Below are positions 24,739 through 30,637 of a stretch of 30,637 nucleotides of DNA, piece by piece. The position numbers were made by a program, and so were the translations under genes. A model generated the notes under the pieces. That model did not search any database, was not told where the DNA came from, and saw nothing but the letters and a program-made list of their open reading frames with translations. Within the stretch, counting starts at the first letter, position 1, and every line of letters begins with the position of its first letter. This stretch comes from UBA3907 sp033810155 (GTDB lineage Bacteria > Bacillota > Sulfobacillia > Fermentithermobacillales > Fermentithermobacillaceae), in contig JAPXKJ010000013.1 of assembly GCA_033810155.1 (NCBI GenBank), positions 1 to 30,637 of the forward strand, read 5' to 3'.

Positions 24739-25188
24739 TCAGAACTCCTTGGAGCTTGAGATAAGGATGGTGACAGGACCATCGTTTGTGAGGCGAACTT
24801 CCATGTGTTCGCCGAATGCACCTGTCTTTACCGTAAGACCCATGGACCGAATGGCGTTTACGACTTTCATGTAGAATTCTTCACCCATTTCGGGCAAGGC
24901 AGCAGCATCAAATCCAGGGCGCTTCCCCTTCTTAACATCGCCATATAGCGTAAACTGGGGCACTACCAATACTTCGCCTGATATGTCTACTAAAGACAGG
25001 TTCATTCTGCCTTGATCATCTGGAAACACTCTGAGGCCGGCGATTTTCTCAGCCATATAGAAGATATCTTTATCAGTATCGTTTTTCCCTACCCCTAGAA
25101 AAACAAGACTGCCTATACCGATGGACGCTATCTCACAAGAACCAACGAATACGCTGGCCTCTTTGACTCTTTGAAAGACTGCTCGCAC
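24739..25188 (-). CDS. dtd: D-aminoacyl-tRNA deacylase
   Basis: This protein of 149 residues hydrolyses D-amino acids and glycine mischarged on tRNA. The family motifs are PQFTLYGD (77-84) and NDGPVT (135-140), in a homodimer fold. The usual Ser in SQFTL is Pro77 here; the codon is clearly CCC. The start is GTG 25188 with a perfect CAGGAGGTAAAG, whose last bases include the relA stop. D-amino-acid metabolism is active in this organism (D-ornithine, D-glutamate), but dtd is near-universal, so no special link is claimed. Confidence 0.93.
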   Translation of the reverse strand: MRAVFQRVKEASVFVGSCEIASIGIGSLVFLGVGKNDTDKDIFYMAEKIAGLRVFPDDQGRMNLSLVDISGEVLVVPQFTLYGDVKKGKRPGFDAAALPEMGEEFYMKVVNAIRSMGLTVKTGAFGEHMEVRLTNDGPVTILISSSKEF

Positions 25189-25190
25189 CT

Positions 25191-27353
25191 TTACCTCCTG
25201 TTTCCAAAAACACGGTCGACTGAGATAATCCCTTTGATCTTCCTTATTTCAGAAGATACTCTCTTGAGTTCATCGAGATCGTGTATATCGAATAACGCAG
25301 TGATTCTAGCAATTCCATCCATGTCGCCTTTTGCTGTCGCTTTTGCGATATTAGAGCCAACATCCGCTATCACGGACATAACTTCGGCGAAAAGACCTGG
25401 CCTATCATAACCTTCCACAACTATCTCCACAGGATAAGATGCCCTAACCTCCGGGCCCCATGAAGCTTCGATGAATCGTTCATTGTCATCTAAAGACTGG
25501 ATCATAGGACAGTCGAGGCGGTGAATCGTAACCCCGCGACCTCTCGTAATATATCCGATGATAGGATCGCCCGGCACAGGTGCGCAGCACTTGGCCAAAC
25601 GAACAAGGAAGTCGCTCATCCCCTTTACGACTATTGCCTCTTCAGGTCCCCTTGCTTTTTTGGAAGCAACTTTCGGAATCTCATCCTTCTGAGGTAAAAG
25701 CGAAGGAGCAGTCTTAGGAACCTCATCTTTGATCTTGGTCACAACGTGAACAGGACTTATCCCTCCATATGAAATGGCAGCAAATAAGCTCTGCATGTCA
25801 GGATATTTCAGTTTCTGTAAGACCTTCTCAAAAATGCCTGCATCGTCGAGTTCAGCCCACTTGAAGCCAGCCTTTTGAATCTCTTTCTCTAGGTTAGCCT
25901 TGCCTCTTGCAAGATCTTCTTCACGGACTTGCTTCTTGAAAAACGCCTTTATCTTAGACCTTGCCTGCGGGGTTTTCACTATGTCCAGCCAATCTCGGCT
26001 TGGACCCGTAGAATGGCGAGAAGTTAAGATCTCTACAATATCGCCAGTATTCAATTTATACGACAGAGAAACCAGTTTCCCGTTTACCTTTGCTCCTGTA
26101 CACTTGTGCCCAATGTCTGTGTGAATTCTGTATGCAAAATCCAATGGTGTAGATCCGACCGGTAGATCTATAACGTCGCCTCTCGGGGTGAAAACGAAAA
26201 CTTCATCGTTGAACACATCGATTTTTAGAGCTTCCATAAACTCTGCCGCATCCGTCATCTCTCTCTGCCAATCTAAGAGTTGGCGCAGCCAGGCCATTTT
26301 TTCGTCAAATGATCTGTCTGCCTTACCTTCTTTATATAGCCAGTGAGCAGCGCTCCCATATTCGGCAGTTCGATCCATTTCCTTTGTCCTTATCTGAATC
26401 TCAAAAGGCTCCCCCAATGGACCCAGCACTGTAGTATGGAGCGACTGATATCCGTTTGGTTTGGGCATCGCAATATAGTCTTTGAATCTACCAGGCATTG
26501 GCTTCCATAACGTATGAACTATCCCCAATGCTTCATAGCAATCGGTTACCGTGTCTACTATAGCTCTTACTGCAAGGAGGTCATATATTTCAGCAAGCTG
26601 CCTCCCTTGCGTTTTCATCTTTCGATATATACTGTAAAGGTTTTTCGCCCTTCCTTGAACATCAGCATGTATGCCGGCTTCTAGGAGACTAGAACGCAAA
26701 CGATCTATTACCATGGCAGCTTCTGCTTCCCGTTGCCCCTGTTCTACGGCAATTTCCTGTTCGAGTAAATGATATTCCTCAGGGTAAAGGTACATAAAAC
26801 CCAAATCCTCAAGTTCCCACTTAAAGCGCCAGATCCCAAGGCGATGAGCGAGCGGAGCATAGATTTCCAGAGTCTCTTCAGCGATCTTCTTTTGTTTTTC
26901 TCTTGGCAAAGCATCAAGGGTTCTGAGGTTGTGCAACCGATCTGCAAGTCTTATCACTACGACCCGCCAGTCCTCCGCCATGGCCAGGAACATTTTTCTA
27001 AGGTTGGATACCTGTTCTTCTTCTCGGGAATGAAATTGTATTTTGCTTAGCTTAGTAACACCGTCTACAAGCCTTGCTACATCCGCCCCAAACTCCCGTC
27101 GTATATCTTCGAGAGTTACCGGAGTATCCTCGACTACATCGTGGAGTAAAGCTGCGGCCAAAGTCTCGGCATCGCCTTCAAGTTCAGATAAGATCTTCGC
27201 TACTGATAGAGGGTGTTCTATGAATTCTTCTCCGGAGGCCCGGAATTGGCCAGAATGAGCTGCGGCTGCGAACGCATAAGCTTTCTCAACCAGTTGTTTC
27301 TCCTGGTCTGTCAGATAAGAACCAATATCGCCAGTAATCTCCGTAATGACCAC
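25191..27353 (-). CDS. relA: Bifunctional (p)ppGpp synthetase/hydrolase (Rel)
   Basis: This protein of 720 residues has the complete long-RSH layout: an HD hydrolase domain (H47, H71-D72), a synthetase domain with RFKD (289-292) and PNGYQSLHTTV, TGS (VFVFTPRGDVIDLPVG), a zinc-finger-like CC segment (AKCCAPVPGDPIIGYI) and a C-terminal ACT domain. The intact HD residues and RFKD mark a bifunctional Rel rather than a synthetase-only RelA. The start is GTG 27353; AAGGAG lies about 14 bases upstream, a rather long gap. A 213-base leader separates it from apt and holds a hairpin and a possible promoter. Confidence 0.96.
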   Translation of the reverse strand: MVITEITGDIGSYLTDQEKQLVEKAYAFAAAAHSGQFRASGEEFIEHPLSVAKILSELEGDAETLAAALLHDVVEDTPVTLEDIRREFGADVARLVDGVTKLSKIQFHSREEEQVSNLRKMFLAMAEDWRVVVIRLADRLHNLRTLDALPREKQKKIAEETLEIYAPLAHRLGIWRFKWELEDLGFMYLYPEEYHLLEQEIAVEQGQREAEAAMVIDRLRSSLLEAGIHADVQGRAKNLYSIYRKMKTQGRQLAEIYDLLAVRAIVDTVTDCYEALGIVHTLWKPMPGRFKDYIAMPKPNGYQSLHTTVLGPLGEPFEIQIRTKEMDRTAEYGSAAHWLYKEGKADRSFDEKMAWLRQLLDWQREMTDAAEFMEALKIDVFNDEVFVFTPRGDVIDLPVGSTPLDFAYRIHTDIGHKCTGAKVNGKLVSLSYKLNTGDIVEILTSRHSTGPSRDWLDIVKTPQARSKIKAFFKKQVREEDLARGKANLEKEIQKAGFKWAELDDAGIFEKVLQKLKYPDMQSLFAAISYGGISPVHVVTKIKDEVPKTAPSLLPQKDEIPKVASKKARGPEEAIVVKGMSDFLVRLAKCCAPVPGDPIIGYITRGRGVTIHRLDCPMIQSLDDNERFIEASWGPEVRASYPVEIVVEGYDRPGLFAEVMSVIADVGSNIAKATAKGDMDGIARITALFDIHDLDELKRVSSEIRKIKGIISVDRVFGNRR

Positions 27354-27390
27354 AGCTCAGATACTCACTCCTTAGTATTACTTTCACAAA

Positions 27391-27432
27391 GGCGACATTT
27401 CCGGCCCCCTACCCGCTGAACCCAATGTCGCC
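27391..27432 (-). promoter_or_regulatory. Hairpin in the relA leader
   Basis: GGCGACATT (27391-27399) and AATGTCGCC (27424-27432) are exact complements enclosing a 24-base G/C-rich loop, about 38 bases upstream of the relA GTG. It would form in the relA mRNA leader and might be a regulatory element or a terminator for read-through from apt. There is no long T-run. Confidence 0.4.
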
Positions 27433-27476
27433 CTATAGACCTGCTATCGCGTAAGTCATCCAACATTTATTATCCA

Positions 27477-27505
27477 ATTATACCACCAATGAAATATTTT
27501 ACGAA
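27477..27505 (-). promoter_or_regulatory. Possible internal promoter for relA
   Basis: On the minus strand a perfect TATAAT (27477-27482) lies 17 bases after a weak -35 TTCGTA (27500-27505). The surrounding DNA is A/T-rich and the gap between apt and relA is long, which favours an internal promoter. The weak -35 keeps confidence low. Confidence 0.4.
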
Positions 27506-27566
27506 TCGCCATCCCGCTTATTTGGCCGCGTTCTGCAGTTTCGGTTTTTGGACTTCAAGACAACAC

Positions 27567-28109
27567 CTATTCATCCAGCTTGACGACGGAGATTATGTTG
27601 TATCCTTTTTTTGATAGGCTATCCCTACCAGGTATGTAAGTCAACTCGATCAGGAATGCAATTCCTGTGATCTTGCCTCCCAGATCTTCGACCAAATCCA
27701 CAGTGGCGCCTATAGTTCCGCCGGTAGCCAAGAGATCATCAAGTACAAGGACCTTTTGCCCCGGTTCTATAGCGTCTTGATGGATTTCAACTACATCAGT
27801 CCCATACTCAAGATCATACGTTCCTTTGATTGTGCGCCACGGTAGTTTGCCCTTCTTCCTAACCGGAACAAATCCTTTTCCCATGGCATATGCAAGGGCA
27901 CTTCCAACTATGAAACCACGCGCTTCGGGTGCGACTATTACATCGAAGTCGAGACCACTCAGAGCGTCTTTGAGAGCATCGATGGACTTTTTGAACATCT
28001 CACCATTTCTTAAAAGCGGTGTTATGTCTTTGAAACTAACTCCTTTTGTAGGGAAATCGGGTATTACGCGGATGTACTTTCGTACTTCAGTTTGAAAGTC
28101 CTGTTCCAT
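27567..28109 (-). CDS. apt: Adenine phosphoribosyltransferase
   Basis: This protein of 180 residues salvages adenine with PRPP to AMP. It has the typical N-terminus (IRVIPDFPTKGVSFKDITPLL), APEARGFI, and the PRPP-binding motif VLVLDDLLATGGT. The start is ATG 28109 after GGGAGGAAT. It lies between recJ and relA, as in many Firmicutes. Confidence 0.97.
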   Translation of the reverse strand: MEQDFQTEVRKYIRVIPDFPTKGVSFKDITPLLRNGEMFKKSIDALKDALSGLDFDVIVAPEARGFIVGSALAYAMGKGFVPVRKKGKLPWRTIKGTYDLEYGTDVVEIHQDAIEPGQKVLVLDDLLATGGTIGATVDLVEDLGGKITGIAFLIELTYIPGRDSLSKKGYNIISVVKLDE

Positions 28110-28193
28110 TTGGTATTCCTCCCTTACGTATCGCGATCATGCAGAAACATTGCAGTCGCTTTCTCAATACCTGCTTCAAACCTTAGCAACATC

Positions 28194-30637
28194 TCAGAGC
28201 CTAGCGAGATTATCTGTGCCGGTTTCACGGATTTTGAGCCCATAGGAATAGGTATCGGATCCACTCAGACTCACTTTCCCTTTGGGCCTGTGAATCACTG
28301 CGGTTGGCACTTTATCTACACAAGCATATGATAACATTCCCAACTCCATCATAATAGAAATGCACGATCTCACAAGAAGCAGCCTTTGATCGCACGCTAG
28401 TTCCCCAAGATCCTCAAGATTATCCAAGTCGAGAAGATTCATCTTCCAGACCGGTATTGAGCCACCTTCGCTCATTCGGAGAAAAGCGCTCCACAATCGT
28501 TCCATATCCTCCTTACCAGGAAACCGACACTGCAACCACCTGCTAGAATCCTCAAAATATTCGCTTGTGTTAATCACATGGACTCGCGGCAACCTGCCGA
28601 GAGACTCCAACTTCTCTCGAGAGGACTGCGAGATCGGCGAATGTGCTACAACGACGTCTAGCTCAAGGTTATCTCCTTCACTTAGCAAGTCCCAAGGATA
28701 AGTTGATATAACCAGACCGGTCCTTTGCTTGAGCGCATGCGCAGCATCATGAGCAAGACTTCGGCGTTGCCCCTTTACATGAAGTTTAGCAGCTATGCCC
28801 GCCCGACGAAGGGCAACATATATGCTTGAGGCTGCGTCTTTGCTCCAGGTATATATTACGCAGGGGCGGGAGCCAGAGATGTACTTGCAGATACCCTCAT
28901 AGTTACTCCCAAAAAGGCTCCGTGCCGGACGTACATCCCTAACTTGTAGTGAAACAGTCTGCTGTCCATTGTACGTATTCTTTGCAGGGGTGAAAGCAAC
29001 GTCGAGCTTCCCTGGAAAGCAGACATCCACTGCTCTCTCACCTGCACCAAACCATATGAAACGTAGAGCATGTCCTGCGTCCACAAGTAACTCTAGATGA
29101 CTCATGTTCTTGCCCAAAAGCCTGGCACCTTCGATCTTACAATCCTCAACTCCAAATAAAGGCACAGGATTGCCTCTACCAAAGGGTTCAAGACGCAGGC
29201 AAGAATTTAGAAAATCGCCCATGATCTTCTCAACTGGTAACATGCCATCTAGCTCCATGGATTGCTCCATTGAAACGCCACAAAAACCACTTTCACATGC
29301 TCGTTCAAAAGATTCAACAAACTTGGATATGTTTTCTCCTTCGATAGAAAACCCTGCTGCCCCCTCGTGCCCCCCAAAGGAAACGAGCAGGTCTTTGCAC
29401 AAAGACAAAGACTCATATACGTTGAACCCTTCCACACCTCTAACTGAACCCTTGAACACGGGCCCATCGCCGCCTACGAGAGCACACGGCCTTCTGTATG
29501 CATCTCGAACCCTTGAAGCGGCGATACCGATTATCCCTTCATGCCATGATGGTTTGTGAGCAGACACAGAGTATCGGAGGTAGCCGCGTTGAACATCCAT
29601 ATTCCCACACGCATTGGTCTCATCCAAAGGTAAATCATAATCATCCCCGCAAACTTGCGAAAAAGCGCCATAGGTCTCAATCTCACCGAGACACTCTTGA
29701 ACCACGATCGATTCCTTCTTACGACGCTCTTCATTGAGTTCTTCCAATTCCAACGCCAGACCAAGACATGTATGTACGTCGCTACTACAAAGAAGATTGA
29801 ATGCATGAATGGGATGTCCCATCCTACCAGCCGCGTTTATCCTAGGCACAAGGCCAAACATTATGTCACGCTCATAGTCTATGTCTTTTGAGACAAGAAA
29901 CGGCTTCAAATCACGAACATTGAGGGCGCCCTCGTCGAGAATCTGGGAAAGGTACTCACGAAGCCCTTGTTCCACCGTACGCGGAACAAAGTCTAGCCCT
30001 CGATCTGTTCTTAGTTTCGCCAGACCGGAAACCAAAAGAAGAGACAGAATCCCTTGCCTGTTACTTTCTTCTATTGCTTTGAGCCCTCTTTTGACCCAGC
30101 CGCGATTGAGACCGGTGACAGGCTGTCCGTCTCCGGCAATGGATATGGTAAGAAGATCCATTGCCCAGTCAGTCTCAATCTCGTTCGCAAGATTTCTTTT
30201 TTCAAGCAATCCCCAAGCCAAAAGATAAGCTACGCCTGCCCCGCTAAGATCATCCAATTCGAAACCTTTCCACGAGGGTAACCAAGGGTTAATTATGCTG
30301 AGAGCATCCGGAAGAACATCGCCAAGTTTGTGGTGATCGGTGATTATAACATCGATACCTAATCTCTTGGCTTCGGTACATGTCTCGCTTGCTACAATTC
30401 CACAGTCTGCTGTTATTATTAGCCCTATCCTTGCTTCGGCAAACTCCGTCATCAAGTGAGTATGAAAACCATAACCATCTTCAAATCTAGACGGCAAATA
30501 CACAGAGATGTGACATGCTCCAGCCAGTTCCAGTGCCTCTTTGAGTATGACCGCAGAAGTAACCCCGTCTGCGTCAAAGTCTGAATAAATCAATATGCCT
30601 TCATTAGCGTCTATCGCCGAGCTTATCCTGTCTATGC
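28194..30637 (-). CDS. recJ: Single-strand DNA exonuclease RecJ (5' end outside window)
   Basis: The frame stays open from its stop at 28194 to the right edge, so the N-terminus is cut off; about 814 codons are visible. DHH-phosphoesterase motifs follow in order: YSDFDADGVTSA (DxDxDG), ITADCG, ITDHHKLGDVLP, GRMGHP in the linker, and GGHEGAAGFS in the DHHA1 domain. An OB-like region and a long C-terminal domain follow, as in Firmicute RecJ. It degrades single-stranded DNA 5' to 3' in recombination and mismatch repair. A TTG at 30593 is only an internal codon inside the DHH domain. Confidence 0.95.
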   Translation of the reverse strand, partial: IDRISSAIDANEGILIYSDFDADGVTSAVILKEALELAGACHISVYLPSRFEDGYGFHTHLMTEFAEARIGLIITADCGIVASETCTEAKRLGIDVIITDHHKLGDVLPDALSIINPWLPSWKGFELDDLSGAGVAYLLAWGLLEKRNLANEIETDWAMDLLTISIAGDGQPVTGLNRGWVKRGLKAIEESNRQGILSLLLVSGLAKLRTDRGLDFVPRTVEQGLREYLSQILDEGALNVRDLKPFLVSKDIDYERDIMFGLVPRINAAGRMGHPIHAFNLLCSSDVHTCLGLALELEELNEERRKKESIVVQECLGEIETYGAFSQVCGDDYDLPLDETNACGNMDVQRGYLRYSVSAHKPSWHEGIIGIAASRVRDAYRRPCALVGGDGPVFKGSVRGVEGFNVYESLSLCKDLLVSFGGHEGAAGFSIEGENISKFVESFERACESGFCGVSMEQSMELDGMLPVEKIMGDFLNSCLRLEPFGRGNPVPLFGVEDCKIEGARLLGKNMSHLELLVDAGHALRFIWFGAGERAVDVCFPGKLDVAFTPAKNTYNGQQTVSLQVRDVRPARSLFGSNYEGICKYISGSRPCVIYTWSKDAASSIYVALRRAGIAAKLHVKGQRRSLAHDAAHALKQRTGLVISTYPWDLLSEGDNLELDVVVAHSPISQSSREKLESLGRLPRVHVINTSEYFEDSSRWLQCRFPGKEDMERLWSAFLRMSEGGSIPVWKMNLLDLDNLEDLGELACDQRLLLVRSCISIMMELGMLSYACVDKVPTAVIHRPKGKVSLSGSDTYSYGLKIRETGTDNLARL

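Noticed and set aside
30591..30593. TTG as the start of recJ
   Set aside because: The frame continues to the window edge, and the DxDxDG motif would lie at the very N-terminus, so the true start is outside.

Overview
The window looks like a chromosomal segment of an amino-acid-fermenting anaerobe of the Clostridia (Firmicutes). Four things suggest this: a complete clostridial-type ornithine fermentation cluster, a c-di-AMP (ydaO/yuaA-class) riboswitch, the conserved clostridial order recJ-apt-relA-dtd-MBL hydrolase-hisS-aspS, and frequent GTG/TTG starts with strong Shine-Dalgarno sequences. The genus cannot be named from sequence alone.

Region 1 (1-9100) is ornithine catabolism. The 3' part of one sigma54 activator gene faces a full RocR-like sigma54 activator gene. 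The latter is divergent from ord-ortA-ortB-oraS-oraE-mutL-like, which convert D-ornithine through 2,4-diaminopentanoate and 2-amino-4-ketopentanoate to alanine and acetyl-CoA. A textbook -24/-12 promoter (TGGCAC-N5-TTGCAT) lies in the divergent gap, with a candidate activator palindrome upstream. The operon ends at a perfect 17-bp hairpin facing murI.

Region 2 (10077-12092) is a graveyard of mobile and defence DNA: an IS21 istA fragment, a three-repeat decayed CRISPR array with an exact 64-bp period and no cas genes, and an internally deleted IS256-family element that keeps both terminal inverted repeats.

Region 3 (12093-14498) holds two divergent genes: a Clp1/Grc3-type P-loop kinase and an unusual single-chain fusion of a ScoMcrA-like SRA domain, an HNH nuclease and a MutT/Nudix hydrolase. 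The fusion looks like a modification-dependent defence protein.

Region 4 (14552-18854) is the most novel candidate system. A sigma-A promoter and c-di-AMP riboswitch precede a three-gene operon encoding a divergent D-Ala-D-Ala-ligase-like ATP-grasp enzyme, an opine-dehydrogenase-family enzyme, and a cobalamin-dependent mutase-like protein. I know of no characterised pathway with this combination.

Region 5 (18952-30637, minus strand) is a long housekeeping and stress operon: recJ (running off the window end), apt, relA, dtd, MBL-fold hydrolase, hisS, aspS, an ECF sigma factor and its zinc-finger membrane anti-sigma factor. Nested palindromes separate it from region 4.
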